A program made the translations under genes and the position numbers. Source: Nonomuraea sp. PA05 (GTDB lineage Bacteria > Actinomycetota > Actinomycetes > Streptosporangiales > Streptosporangiaceae). Taken from it: DNA of 64,000 nucleotides. Below the pieces are notes generated by a model. The model had not been told where the DNA came from, made no database searches, and saw only the letters and a program-made list of their open reading frames with translations. Shown piece by piece: positions 41,144 to 49,956 of this stretch; position 1 is the stretch's first letter, and every line of letters begins with the position of its first letter. The stretch covers positions 186,001-250,000 of the forward strand of contig NZ_VSEY01000003.1 in the NCBI RefSeq assembly GCF_008086045.1. Reading direction: 5' to 3'.

Positions 41144-41927
41144 ACCGGGCGAAGTCCGCGAAGTCGCGGGCCGGGCGGCCGAGCGCATCCCGCACGCCGT
41201 CCGTCACGCTCGCGTTGCGGCCGTCCAGGATGTCGGTGAACAGGTGCCCCAGGCCCTCCGCGGCCTCGCGCGGCACCCCGTGCCGCACCGCCGCGGCCAT
41301 GTACTCCTCCGCCGTGACGCGGACGAACGCGATCCGCCTGCCGGTGATCTCCGTCAGCTCTTCCGCCACGTCCGCGAACGTCAGCAGCCTCGGGCCGGTC
41401 AGCTCGTACAGCCTGCCCGCGTGCCCCTCCTCGGTGAGCGCGGCCACGGCCACGTCCGCGATGTCCTCCACGTCCAGGAACGGCTCGGGCACGTCGGCGG
41501 CGGGCAGCGCGATCACGCCGTCCAGCACCGCGCCGAGCAGGAAGTCCTCGGTGAAGTTCTGCATGAACCAGCTACAGCGCAGAATCGTCCAGTCGACGCC
41601 CGACTCCCGCACGGTGCGCTCGCTGGCTTCGGCCTCCGGCTCGCCGCGGCCGGACAGCAGGACCAGCTTGCGCACGCCGCTGCGGACGGCCAGCTCGGTG
41701 AACGCCTTGATGTCGTCGTGCGCGCCGGGGAAGGCCAGGTCGGGATAGTAGGACAGGTAGACGGCCGTGACGCCGTCGAGCGCCGCCTGCCAGGTGCCGC
41801 GGTCCTGCCAGTCGAAGGCCGGGGCGGCGGAGCGGGAGCCGACCCGTACGGGCAGGCCGAGCGAGGTGAGCCGGTCAGCGACGCGGCGGCCGGTCTTGCC
41901 GGTGCCGCCGAGTACCAAAATCATCAT
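41118..41927 (-). CDS. NmrA-like NAD(P)-binding Rossmann protein
   Basis: 269 aa. The dinucleotide motif is LVLGGTGKTGRRVADRL at the N-terminus, with later VYLSYYPD, VRKLVLLSGRGE and a DWTILRCSWFMQNF block typical of the NmrA/quinone-oxidoreductase-2 group. Probably a redox sensor or quinone reductase. ATG 41927 (or 41924) lacks a ribosome site. Divergent from an AraC regulator 75 bp away, which likely controls it. Confidence 0.85.
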   Translation of the reverse strand: MMILVLGGTGKTGRRVADRLTSLGLPVRVGSRSAAPAFDWQDRGTWQAALDGVTAVYLSYYPDLAFPGAHDDIKAFTELAVRSGVRKLVLLSGRGEPEAEASERTVRESGVDWTILRCSWFMQNFTEDFLLGAVLDGVIALPAADVPEPFLDVEDIADVAVAALTEEGHAGRLYELTGPRLLTFADVAEELTEITGRRIAFVRVTAEEYMAAAVRHGVPREAAEGLGHLFTDILDGRNASVTDGVRDALGRPARDFADFARSNVQAWKS

Positions 41928-42002
41928 GTAACTAGTAAGTCGCCATACCGATAAGACTCTCCATGGTTGAGAAGCGCAATCCCATATGCGATCGTCTAAC
42001 CC

Positions 42003-42920
42003 ATGGACCAGCTCGCGGCGCTCCTCGACGGCCCGAGAGCCCGCGGGGCCTTCCTCCTCCGCTCGATCCTGCGTCCGCCGTGGTCGCTGCGCATCCAGGA
42101 CGAGGCGCCGCTGTCGGTGATCGCGCAGGTGCGGGGCGAGTCGTGGATCATGTTCGACGACGCCGAGCCCGTACACCTGGCGCCCGGGCAGGTGGCCATC
42201 GCGCGCGGGCCCGAGCCGTACACCGTGGCCGACGAGCCAGGCACCAGGCCGCAGGTCGTCATCCACCCCGGCCAGCACTGCACCACCATCGACGGCGAGG
42301 CCCTCTACGCCTCCCTCGACCTGGGCATCCGCACGTGGGGCAACAGCACGGACGGCGACACCGTGCTGCTCACCGGCACCTACAACTTGGAGGGCGAGGT
42401 CAGCAGGCGGCTGCTCGAAGCGCTGCCCCAGCTCATCGTGGAGCCGGGCGGCCCGATCATCGGGCTGCTGGGAGCGGAGATCGTCAAGGACGAGCCCGGC
42501 CAGGAAGCGGTCCTCGACCGGCTGCTCGACCTGCTGCTCATCGCCGTCCTGCGAGCCCACTTCGCCACGCACGAGGCGCCCGCCTGGTACCGCGCGATGA
42601 GCGACCCGGTCGTCGGCAAGGCCATGCGCATGCTGCACAACAACCCCGCCCACCCGTGGACGGTCGCCGCCCTGGCCGCCGAGGTGGGCGTCTCCAGGGC
42701 CGCGCTGGCCAGGCGTTTCACCGAGCTGGTCGGTGAGCCGCCGATGTCCTTCCTCACCGACTGGCGCCTGGCCCTGGCCGCCGACCTGCTGCGCGAGCCC
42801 GACGCCACGATCGGCTCGGTCGCCAGGAAGGTCGGGTACGGCAGCCCGTTCGCGCTCAGCGCCGCCTTCAAACGGGTGCACGGCGTCAGCCCGCAGGAAC
42901 ACCGGGCGGCGGCTAAGTGA
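42003..42920 (+). CDS. AraC-family regulator with cupin sensor domain
   Basis: 305 aa. N-terminal cupin region (20-180) with PPWSLRIQDEAPLSVIAQVRGESWI and PGQVAIARGPEPYTVAD. C-terminal double helix-turn-helix (about 205-303: HPWTVAALAAEVGVSRAALARRF..., IGSVARKVGYGSPFALSAAFKR). Related proteins control neighbouring NmrA or oxidoreductase genes. Start ATG 42003. Confidence 0.88.
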   Translation: MDQLAALLDGPRARGAFLLRSILRPPWSLRIQDEAPLSVIAQVRGESWIMFDDAEPVHLAPGQVAIARGPEPYTVADEPGTRPQVVIHPGQHCTTIDGEALYASLDLGIRTWGNSTDGDTVLLTGTYNLEGEVSRRLLEALPQLIVEPGGPIIGLLGAEIVKDEPGQEAVLDRLLDLLLIAVLRAHFATHEAPAWYRAMSDPVVGKAMRMLHNNPAHPWTVAALAAEVGVSRAALARRFTELVGEPPMSFLTDWRLALAADLLREPDATIGSVARKVGYGSPFALSAAFKRVHGVSPQEHRAAAK

Positions 42921-43438
42921 AACCCCTGCTCCTGCTCGACGTGGACGGCGTGCTCAACCCGATGGGCCGCCCCACGCCCGACTTCCGCCGCTACCGCTGC
43001 ACGATCGGCGCCGACGTCTACACCGTGCACCTCAACCCCCGCCACGGCCGCCGCCTGCTCGAACTGGCCCTGGCCACCGGCTCCGAGCTGGTCTGGGCCA
43101 CCACCTGGGAACATCACGCCAACGACTGGATCGCCCCCCGCATCGGCCTGCCCTCGCTGCCCGTCATCACCATGGGCGCCCCCTCCTCCGCAGGCGTGCC
43201 GGCGAGCGAGCACGGCGAGATGTTCAAGACGCCGCACGTGGCGGCGTACGCGGGGCAGCGGCCGTTCGTCTGGTTCGACGACCAGGTGTGGGCGGAGGAC
43301 GAGGAGTACCTCAGGGTCCATCAGGGTCTGGCCGACTTCCTGCTCATCCACGTGGATCCGCGACAGGGACTGACCAGCCGACATCTGGGCATGGCACATG
43401 AATGGCTGACCCTTACAGGGTTTTCTCAGGGTTCCTGA
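42917..43438 (+). CDS. HAD-like hydrolase
   Basis: 173 aa starting with GTG that overlaps the AraC stop (GTGA). LLLLDVDGVLNP holds the HAD motif I nucleophile Asp and the second Asp; ATTWEHHAND is the motif II region and VWFDDQVWAED the acidic motif IV. There is no cap domain. Phosphatase or phosphotransferase is likely; substrate unknown. Confidence 0.75.
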   Translation: MKPLLLLDVDGVLNPMGRPTPDFRRYRCTIGADVYTVHLNPRHGRRLLELALATGSELVWATTWEHHANDWIAPRIGLPSLPVITMGAPSSAGVPASEHGEMFKTPHVAAYAGQRPFVWFDDQVWAEDEEYLRVHQGLADFLLIHVDPRQGLTSRHLGMAHEWLTLTGFSQGS

Positions 43439-43503
43439 CGGGAGTCTTGCGGCCACGCTGTCCGTTTTCCAGATAGGTCGCGAAAACCACACGGAGGAAC
43501 AGC

Positions 43504-43710
43504 ATGTACCGCTCTCGTGAGCACCGGATCATCGCAGGCGTCTGCGGCGGGCTCGCCGACAAGATGGGCCTGCCGCCCACCCTCGTACGGATTCTCTGGC
43601 TGCTGCTGTCGCTCATTCCGGGGCCGCTCTGGGTGGTCTACGTCGTGATGTGGATCCTGATCCCGGAAGCGCCGAAGGGCTACGCCGGTGGGGCGAGCCG
43701 CGCCACCTGA
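43504..43710 (+). CDS. PspC-domain membrane protein (68 aa)
   Basis: YRSREHRIIAGVCGGLADKMGLPPTLVRILWLLLSL is the PspC domain: a soluble N-terminus with GVCGGLA, then one or two membrane helices. Family members take part in envelope stress responses. Strong ribosome site GGAGGAACAGC before ATG 43504. Stand-alone gene; overlaps the convergent lipoprotein gene by 31 bp. Confidence 0.88.
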   Translation: MYRSREHRIIAGVCGGLADKMGLPPTLVRILWLLLSLIPGPLWVVYVVMWILIPEAPKGYAGGASRAT

Positions 43711-44588
43711 TCCCGGGTCGGGGCGTCCAGCTCCGCCTGCAAGAGCCCGTTGTTCACGCCCGGCCGGCAGTCCGGCATGACGTGCACCCAGGCCGCCGGT
43801 CCTTCCCCGTAGCGGAAGACCAGCCGGAACGAGTCGCTCACAGGCCCCGCCTGCTGGCAGCCGTTCGTGCTCGGCCTGGTCCCGGGCGTGTTCAGCGCCG
43901 CGGCGAGCGCGGCGGCCTCCCGCGCGCCGTGCTCGGACCGCGCGCCCGGCTTCTGGCCCGGCGTGAGCCTGCAGACCAGCATGCTGACGGCCCCTTCCGG
44001 CACCATCTGCTCGTTCTGCCCGCGCCGGCCGAGCGATTCGTCGCAGGGGTCGTCGGGCTGAGGGAGGCTCCAGGTCCCCGTCCGGAAGGCGGCGGTGAGG
44101 CCGCGGCCGAGATAGACGTCGCTGGTGGCCGTGCCGTTGGTGATCGTGGCGCACGAGTTGACCTCTTCCGCGCCGCCCAGCCACAGCGTGCCGCCGTCGG
44201 AGTAGGCGAAACGGACCAGGTAGTTCGTCATCCGGCCGCCCATCAGCGTGCAGCCACGTTCGGCGTTCGCGGTGTCGATCGGCAGGTAGGCCAGGTCGCG
44301 GGCCATCGCCTCGGTGTTCTGGTGGTTCAGCGTGCGCCATCCGTCCAGCTTCTCGCCGCCCGGGTCGGTGTTCCGGCCGGGGTAGGCGCAGATCAGCGCG
44401 AGGTCCGGCGCGCCGGGTACCAGCCGGTCCGCGGCGCCGTCGAGGTCGGCGGCGTCCGGGACCCAGCCGCCGATCTTCTCGCTGTCCCACTGCTGCGGGC
44501 AGAAGGGCGGCGCCGGTGGGGATCCCTGCGCGACGGCGCACCCCGAGACCGCGAGCAGCCCGGCGATGAGCCAGTGGAGTGATCTCAC
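43680..44588 (-). CDS. Secreted lipoprotein of unknown function
   Basis: 302 aa from GTG 44588. Signal sequence with hydrophobic core (LIAGLLAVSGC) and a probable lipidation Cys near residue 16. Several conserved-looking Cys in the mature part (FCPQQW, LICAYPG, ERGCTLMGG, NSCATITN, DPCDES, LVCRLT, NGCQQ) suggest disulfides. No enzyme motif. Extracellular, membrane-tethered. Confidence 0.68.
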   Translation of the reverse strand: MRSLHWLIAGLLAVSGCAVAQGSPPAPPFCPQQWDSEKIGGWVPDAADLDGAADRLVPGAPDLALICAYPGRNTDPGGEKLDGWRTLNHQNTEAMARDLAYLPIDTANAERGCTLMGGRMTNYLVRFAYSDGGTLWLGGAEEVNSCATITNGTATSDVYLGRGLTAAFRTGTWSLPQPDDPCDESLGRRGQNEQMVPEGAVSMLVCRLTPGQKPGARSEHGAREAAALAAALNTPGTRPSTNGCQQAGPVSDSFRLVFRYGEGPAAWVHVMPDCRPGVNNGLLQAELDAPTRDQVARLAPPA

Positions 44589-44673
44589 ACCGGTTGAGAC
44601 GGATGCCGTCTCCGAGTGGTTCAGGCCTTTATTCGGTTGTGAGCCGTGCGGAGCGTCGCTCAGGATGGCCGCC

Positions 44674-45252
44674 ATGACGACTCGACGCGCGGACATGTTC
44701 ACCGAGGACGGCAGACCATCCGACGACGACCCGCGCGAGCACGGGCCCCGGCTCGGCGACGAGCGCGCCACGCTGGCGGAATCGCTGCGCTGCCTGCGCC
44801 TCACGCTGGAGCTGAAGTGCGCGGGGCTCGACGCGGAGCAGATGGCGCGGCGGGCGGTGGAGCCCTCGACGATGTCGCTGCTGGGGCTGGTGCGGCATCT
44901 GGCCGAGGTGGAGCGGGCGACGTTCCGCAGGCTGCTGGCGGGGCAGGACGTGCCCAAGCTGTACTGCTCCGACACCGACCGTGACGGTGACTTCGACGGC
45001 GCGGTCGCGGACCCCGAGGTGGTCGCCGAGGCGTGGCGGACGTGGCGGGCGGAGGCGGAGTTCTCCACAAGGTTCCTGGCCGAGGTGCCCAGCCTGGAGG
45101 CGACCGCTGACGACCCGCAGAACCTGCACGGCAGCGGTGGCGGGGCGATGTCGCTGCGCGAGGTGGTGCTGGGGATGATCGAGGAGTACGCCCGGCACAT
45201 GGGCCACGTGGACCTCCTGCGCGAACGGATCGACGGGCGCATCGGCCAGTAG
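44674..45252 (+). CDS. DinB/DUF664-family protein
   Basis: 192 aa four-helix bundle with metal-ligand His residues: SLLGLVRHLAEVE near 73 and EEYARHMGHVDLLRE near 172-180. Some DinB-fold enzymes use mycothiol or similar thiols in transferase or isomerase reactions. ATG 44674 is chosen because AGGA lies eight bases upstream; ATG 44665 is an alternative. Confidence 0.82.
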   Translation: MTTRRADMFTEDGRPSDDDPREHGPRLGDERATLAESLRCLRLTLELKCAGLDAEQMARRAVEPSTMSLLGLVRHLAEVERATFRRLLAGQDVPKLYCSDTDRDGDFDGAVADPEVVAEAWRTWRAEAEFSTRFLAEVPSLEATADDPQNLHGSGGGAMSLREVVLGMIEEYARHMGHVDLLRERIDGRIGQ

Positions 45253-45309
45253 GACAGGCCCGTAGGAGGCGCGTGCCTGGGCGTCCGCGCGGCGACATAT
45301 CCTCGAAGC

Positions 45310-45945
45310 ATGAGGGCAAGGCCGCTGACGCTCATCCAGGATGAGCTCGTCGATTACGACCAGGCGATGGAGCGCATGACCGACCTCGTCGGGCAGCGCC
45401 AACGGGACGAGCGGCCGGACACGCTCTGGCTGCTGAGCCACCCGTCCGTCTACACGATCGGCCGCCGCACCCCGATGGCCCACCTGCCCGACCCCACGCG
45501 CGGCATCCCCGTCGTCGAGACCGGGCGCGGCGGCCAGCTCACCTACCACGGGCCCGGTCAGCTCGTGGGTTACCTCATCGTCAAGCTGGACGAGGGCGAG
45601 GGGATCGTCGACTACGTGCGCGAGGTGGAGCTGCGGCTGGTCGAGGCGCTGGGCAAGCTGGGGCTGCCGGCCGAGCGGCGCGACACGCCGCCCGGGTCGG
45701 AGCTGCTGACCGGGGTGTGGACGGCCGAGACCGGTCGTAAGATCATCTCGATCGGGATGCGGCAGAGCAGGGGCGTCACCAGTCACGGGTTCGCGCTCAA
45801 CGTCGACGGCGACCTGACGCCGTGGAGCTGGGCCGTGGCCTGCGGGATGCCCGACGTGGACATGACCTCGCTCAAGCGCGAGCTGGACGACGCCGCGATG
45901 CCCCGGGTGCGCGCGGCGGTGGCCGAGGCGTTCGAGGCCTCCTGA
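45310..45945 (+). CDS. lipB: Octanoyltransferase LipB
   Basis: Transfers octanoyl from ACP to the lipoyl domains, the first step of lipoate synthesis. 211 aa. Motifs: LWLLSHPSVYTIGRR, RGGQLTYHGPGQLVGYLI, KIISIGMRQSRGVTSHGFALNV (catalytic Lys near its start), and the catalytic Cys in VACGMPDVDMTS (about 179). lipA is not adjacent in this window. Confidence 0.95.
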   Translation: MRARPLTLIQDELVDYDQAMERMTDLVGQRQRDERPDTLWLLSHPSVYTIGRRTPMAHLPDPTRGIPVVETGRGGQLTYHGPGQLVGYLIVKLDEGEGIVDYVREVELRLVEALGKLGLPAERRDTPPGSELLTGVWTAETGRKIISIGMRQSRGVTSHGFALNVDGDLTPWSWAVACGMPDVDMTSLKRELDDAAMPRVRAAVAEAFEAS

Positions 45946-46015
45946 CAGGCCGAGGTCATTCTCAGGGAGGAAATCTTGTTATTTCTCCCCGTTCGTCCCT
46001 GCAAATAGGCAATGA

Positions 46016-46063
46016 TCCAATCTTGATCGCACGCCCCGACGGGGGGATCGATCGAAGATTGGA
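46016..46063 (+). promoter_or_regulatory. Long 5'-leader hairpin that covers the ribosome-binding site
   Basis: TCCAATCTTGATCG (46016-46029) pairs with CGATCGAAGATTGGA (46049-46063, one bulged G). An inner CCCC/GGGG pair extends the stem. The right arm includes the first three bases of the GGAG ribosome site (46061-46064) of the peptidase that starts at GTG 46069. Folding should block translation. Confidence 0.62.
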
Positions 46064-46068
46064 GCACT

Positions 46069-47583
46069 GTGCGAAGAAGGTTTTCCCTGCTCGCCGCCGC
46101 CTTAATGGCGATGGCGACACTCTCGTCCGTCGCCCCCGCCAACGCGGACACGGCTGAGACGACACGCACGATCACCTGGGCGCCCTGCGAGGAGGAGCCC
46201 AGCGCCGAGTGCGGCAAGCTCACTGTCCCGGTCGACTGGTCCAAGCCGGACGGGCCGACCGTCGACATCGCGGTCGCCCGGCGCAAGGCCACCGACCCGT
46301 CGGCCCGCATCGGCTCGCTGGTGATCAACCCGGGGGGCCCGGGCGGTTCCGGCGTGGAGGCCGCGTACGGCGCCACCTGGTTCACCGACGAGCTGCAGAA
46401 GCGGTTCGACATCGTCGGCTTCGACCCCCGGGGTGTGGGGCGCAGCAATCCGGTGATCTGCTCGGCGTCGGTCTACAACCAGATGCCGCACACCGTGATG
46501 AAGAGCCAGGCCGACTTCGACGCCTGGAACTCGTTCACCAAGAAGCTGCACGCCGACTGCCGCGAGCGCACCGGCCCGCTGTACGACCACGTCGACTCCA
46601 CGGACGTGGCTCGTGACCTGGACGCGCTGCGCGCCGCCCTCGGCGAGGAGAAGCTCACCTACTACGGCATCTCCTACGGCACGCTGATCGGCCAGATGTA
46701 CGCCGAGCTGTTCCCGGACCGCGTCCGGGCGCTCGGGCTCGACAGCAACATGGACCACAGCCTCGGTGTCACGGGCTTCCTGTCCACCGAGGCGCTCGCC
46801 GTCGAGGACGCCTTCGACCAGTTCGTCGGCTGGTGCGACCAGGAGCCGAGCTGCGTGCTGCACGGCCAGGACGTCCGCGCGATCTGGAAGAGCCTGCTGG
46901 ACAAGGCTCGCAAGGGCGAGCTCGTCTACCCCAGCACCGGCACGAAGATGACGGAGCTGCAGGTCATCTACAACGCCGCGCTGGGCAACGAGGGGCCCGA
47001 CTGGGTGACGCTGAGCCAGACGATCAACTGGCTGAACGGCGGCGCCGAGCCGGACTGGGTGCCTCCGCTGCCGGGCCGCGGGCCCGTCGAGGGGGACGTG
47101 GCGTACCTGCCGACCGCGATCCTCTGCCAGGACTACAACCTCAGGGTGCGTAACTACACCGAGTACGCCGCGCTGATGAAGGTGTCCGGCAAGCTGGCGC
47201 CGGACACGCGGTACCACCCGTACCCGGTCGACGACCTGCCGATCTGCATGAACTACGGGACCACCAACCCGCCGCACGAGCTGAAGTACACGGGCGACGC
47301 CCCGCTGCTGCTCGGCAACTCGCTGCACGACCCGGCCACGCCGTGGATCTGGTCGGCCAACGCGGCCCGCCAGCTCGGCTCCAAGGCGGTGCTGCTCACG
47401 TACGAGGGCTGGGGTCACCGCATCTACGGCAAGGACAAGTGCCAGACGGACATCTTCGACGAGTACCTGATCTCGCTGAAGGTGCCCGCGCACGGCACGC
47501 GCTGCGCCGTGGGCACGCCTGAGGAGACGATGAAGCTCAAGAGCGCGAAGCCGGCCTGGCCGACTGACCGCCTCTCCTGGTAA
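46069..47583 (+). CDS. Secreted S33-family tripeptidyl aminopeptidase-like hydrolase
   Basis: 504 aa from GTG 46069. Signal peptide with ANA cleavage site near 27. Alpha/beta hydrolase: oxyanion loop NPGGPGGSG, FDPRGVGRS, nucleophile elbow GISYGTLIG (Ser near 204), acid in LHDPATPW (about 425), and His in GWGHRIYG (about 450). Four Cys in the lid and C-terminus may form disulfides. Streptomyces SlpD/E and Tap-like enzymes have this layout and trim N-terminal peptides outside the cell. Confidence 0.88.
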   Translation: MRRRFSLLAAALMAMATLSSVAPANADTAETTRTITWAPCEEEPSAECGKLTVPVDWSKPDGPTVDIAVARRKATDPSARIGSLVINPGGPGGSGVEAAYGATWFTDELQKRFDIVGFDPRGVGRSNPVICSASVYNQMPHTVMKSQADFDAWNSFTKKLHADCRERTGPLYDHVDSTDVARDLDALRAALGEEKLTYYGISYGTLIGQMYAELFPDRVRALGLDSNMDHSLGVTGFLSTEALAVEDAFDQFVGWCDQEPSCVLHGQDVRAIWKSLLDKARKGELVYPSTGTKMTELQVIYNAALGNEGPDWVTLSQTINWLNGGAEPDWVPPLPGRGPVEGDVAYLPTAILCQDYNLRVRNYTEYAALMKVSGKLAPDTRYHPYPVDDLPICMNYGTTNPPHELKYTGDAPLLLGNSLHDPATPWIWSANAARQLGSKAVLLTYEGWGHRIYGKDKCQTDIFDEYLISLKVPAHGTRCAVGTPEETMKLKSAKPAWPTDRLSW

Positions 47584-47587
47584 GGCC

Positions 47588-47617
47588 GTCGGGTACGGCG
47601 CCCGCGCCGTACCCGAC
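47588..47617. terminator. Bidirectional terminator between convergent genes
   Basis: A perfect 13-bp stem GTCGGGTACGGCG/CGCCGTACCCGAC with a CCCG loop, placed five bases after the peptidase stop and seven bases before the end of the convergent permease gene. No T-run, so it may act mainly as an mRNA 3' stabiliser. Confidence 0.65.
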
Positions 47618-47623
47618 GCTGTT

Positions 47624-49153
47624 TCACGTGGTGGGGACCTCGTCGACCGTCCGGCGGGGTCCCGTGAACCAGTGGCGGGCCGACAGGGCCCACCACAGCG
47701 CGATCCCGATCAGCACCACCCCGACGGCGATCGGCGCGTAGTTGACCGACGTCCAGGTGAAGTCGGGGCTGCCCGGCACGCCGGCCGGTGAGAACGGCAT
47801 GATGAAGTAGATCGAGACGATCACGATCTCGACGCAGGCGATCCAGCACAGCGCCTTGTACTTCTTGCCGAGCGTCCACGGCCCCGGCTGGAAGGCGTCG
47901 CCCATGCGCAGCCGCAGCCAGATCGGGATGAGGAAGGCCAGGTAGAGCCCGATGACGGCGATCGAGACGACGGCGTAGAAGGCGACCGGCGTGGTCAGGC
48001 CGGCGGGGGCGTAGAGGGCGGGCAGCGTGAGCAGGGCGGCGGCGACGCAGCCCGCGATGATCGCGTTGACGGGGGTGCGGTTGCGGTCCACCTTCGACCA
48101 CAGGCGCCAGCCGGGCACGGCGCCGTCGCGCGAGAACGCGTACGTCATCCTGGACATCGAGGTCACGCAGCTCATCCCGCAGAAGAACTGGCCGATCGTG
48201 GAGATCGCGAAGACGGCCGTGGCGAGCGGGGACGACAGCGCGGTGTCGAAGATAGCGCCGACGAAGCCGGCGTTCTTGTTGATCTCGTCCACGTGTGTGG
48301 CGGCGAACAGGAACGACAGCAGCAGGATCCAGCCGCCGATGGCGGAGTAGAAGATCGACTGCCACAGGCCCCTGGCCGCGCTCCTGGCCGCGCCCTGGGT
48401 CTCCTCCGACACGTGCGCGCAGGCGTCGAAGCCGGTGATCGTGTACTGGGTGAGCAGGAAGCCGAGCGGCAGCACGTACAGCCAGAAGGGCAGCCCGTCC
48501 GAGCCGTCGCCGAAGCCCGAGTTGTTGTTGGTGCCGAAGAAGACGAAGGAGGCCGACTGGTGGTTCTCCGGGGCGAAGATCAGGATGGCCACGATGATCG
48601 CGGCGCCGGCCACGTGCCACCAGACGCTCACGTTCTGCAGCAGTGAGATGAGCTTGTGGCTGTAGATGTTGATCAGCGCGTGCAGCGCGAGAATGATCAC
48701 GAAGAGGAGGAACGCCTGGGGGAGGGTGGCCTCCCAGGCGCCGCCGGTCAGGCGGTTCAGGGTGATGTTGAGGAAGGTCGCGCAGCCGTAGTCGACCGAC
48801 GCGGTGACGGCGATGAGGCCGATGAGGTTCAGCCAGCCGGTGAACCAGCCGTGGATCGGCTTGCCCAGCTTGGCGGCCCACCAGTAGATGCCGCCCGCCG
48901 TCGGGTATGCCGACACCAGCTCCGACATGCAGAAACCGATGATCAGGATGAACAGTGAGATCAGCGGCCAGCCCCAGGAGATGGCGATGGGGCCGCCGTT
49001 GTTCCACGCCTGACCGAAGGTCGTGAAGCAGCCGGCGAGGATGGAGATGATCGAGAAGGAGATGGCGAAGTTCGAGAAACCGCTCCAGGTGCGGGCCAGC
49101 TCCTGCTTGTAGCCGAGCTCGGCCAGTCGCCTGGAATCCTCTTCAGTGGTCAT
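47624..49153 (-). CDS. APC-superfamily amino-acid/GABA permease
   Basis: 509 aa with 12 membrane helices. The N-terminus (LAELGYKQELARTWSGFSNFAISFSIISILAG) and the GGIYWWAAKLG segment match the ACT (amino acid/choline) branch that includes GABA and ethanolamine-type permeases. FDACAHVSEET lies in the conserved loop before helix 7. ATG 49153; a TGGTCTA/TAGACCA palindrome lies 38 bp upstream. Confidence 0.87.
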   Translation of the reverse strand: MTTEEDSRRLAELGYKQELARTWSGFSNFAISFSIISILAGCFTTFGQAWNNGGPIAISWGWPLISLFILIIGFCMSELVSAYPTAGGIYWWAAKLGKPIHGWFTGWLNLIGLIAVTASVDYGCATFLNITLNRLTGGAWEATLPQAFLLFVIILALHALINIYSHKLISLLQNVSVWWHVAGAAIIVAILIFAPENHQSASFVFFGTNNNSGFGDGSDGLPFWLYVLPLGFLLTQYTITGFDACAHVSEETQGAARSAARGLWQSIFYSAIGGWILLLSFLFAATHVDEINKNAGFVGAIFDTALSSPLATAVFAISTIGQFFCGMSCVTSMSRMTYAFSRDGAVPGWRLWSKVDRNRTPVNAIIAGCVAAALLTLPALYAPAGLTTPVAFYAVVSIAVIGLYLAFLIPIWLRLRMGDAFQPGPWTLGKKYKALCWIACVEIVIVSIYFIMPFSPAGVPGSPDFTWTSVNYAPIAVGVVLIGIALWWALSARHWFTGPRRTVDEVPTT

Positions 49154-49190
49154 GTGAGGTCTCCCTGGGGGGCGCGGAGGACGCTCCTTT

Positions 49191-49208
49191 TGGTCTACGT
49201 CTAGACCA
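49191..49208. promoter_or_regulatory. Operator-like palindrome upstream of the permease
   Basis: TGGTCTA-cgtc-TAGACCA, two perfect 7-bp arms. The TGGTC...GACCA outline is that of FadR-subfamily GntR operators. No such regulator gene is adjacent, so control would be from elsewhere. Confidence 0.55.
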
Positions 49209-49263
49209 TTTCTGCCCAGGGGACAAGGCGTTACAGCGGGGTTTCGATCTCGTCAGGCCCTGA

Positions 49264-49296
49264 GGTGGCCTCCCCGGCACGTGCGGGGAGACCACC
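49264..49296 (-). terminator. Hairpin after the DJ-1/PfpI-like gene
   Basis: A 13-bp stem with one mismatch (GGTGGCCTCCCCG / CGGGGAGACCACC) around GCACGTG, lying 12 bp beyond the stop of the leftward gene. No T-run on either strand. Confidence 0.45.
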
Positions 49297-49307
49297 GCGA
49301 GGGGGTG

Positions 49308-49844
49308 TCAGGACATGGCGTCCATGGCGGCCTGGCAGAAGGCCTTGAGGTCGTCCGGCTTGCGGCTGGTGACCAGGGTGTTCGGCCCGTTCGTGCAGAC
49401 CATGACCTCCTTGTCCACCCAGGTCGCCCCGGCGTTGCGCAGGTCCGTCTGCAGGCTGGGCCAGGACGTCAGGGTCCGGCCGCGTACGACGTCCGCCTCG
49501 ATCAGCGTCCACGGCGCGTGGCAGATGGCGGCCACCGGTTTGCCCGCGTCGAAGAACGACCGGACGAACCGTACGGCTTCCGGCACCGTGCGCAGGAAGT
49601 CCGGGTTCGCGACGCCGCCCGGCAGCACGAGGCCGTCGTAGGACGAGGCCTCTTCCACCGTTTCGTCCACGGCGAAGGTGTCCGCCTTGTCCAGGTGGTT
49701 GAACCCCTGGATCTGGCCGGGAGAGGTCGAGACGAGCCGGGGCGTGCCGCCGGCCTGCTTGACCGCCTTCCACGGTTCGGTGAGCTCCACCTGCTCGACT
49801 CCCTCGGGAGCGACCAGGAAAGCGATGGTCTTGCCGTCCAGCAT
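49308..49844 (-). CDS. DJ-1/PfpI-family protein
   Basis: 178 aa. Nucleophile elbow AAICHAPW with Cys near 106, preceded by YDGLVLPGG and an acidic residue near the N-terminus (APEGVEQVELTEP). Family members are deglycases, chaperones or proteases of the YhbO/PfpI type linked to stress. ATG 49844 with a GGGAGGG site; ATG 49868 is a less likely start. Divergent from the copper chaperone gene, with the metal operator between them. Confidence 0.86.
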   Translation of the reverse strand: MLDGKTIAFLVAPEGVEQVELTEPWKAVKQAGGTPRLVSTSPGQIQGFNHLDKADTFAVDETVEEASSYDGLVLPGGVANPDFLRTVPEAVRFVRSFFDAGKPVAAICHAPWTLIEADVVRGRTLTSWPSLQTDLRNAGATWVDKEVMVCTNGPNTLVTSRKPDDLKAFCQAAMDAMS

Positions 49845-49902
49845 GTGACTGCCCTCCCTTGTTTCCACCCCTCTTTCCGTGACCGCCGGATGTATGCGTC
49901 TT

Positions 49903-49917
49903 TACCCCTAGGGGGTA
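49903..49917. promoter_or_regulatory. Probable CsoR (copper) operator
   Basis: TACCCC-TAG-GGGGTA, immediately before a TATATT -10-like element (49916-49921) that would drive the copper chaperone gene 40 bp on. TACCCC/GGGGTA-type palindromes are typical CsoR sites in actinobacteria. Confidence 0.7.
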
Positions 49918-49956
49918 TATTGTGGGGCACGAGAGCCGAGAGTGAGGAGTGTGACC

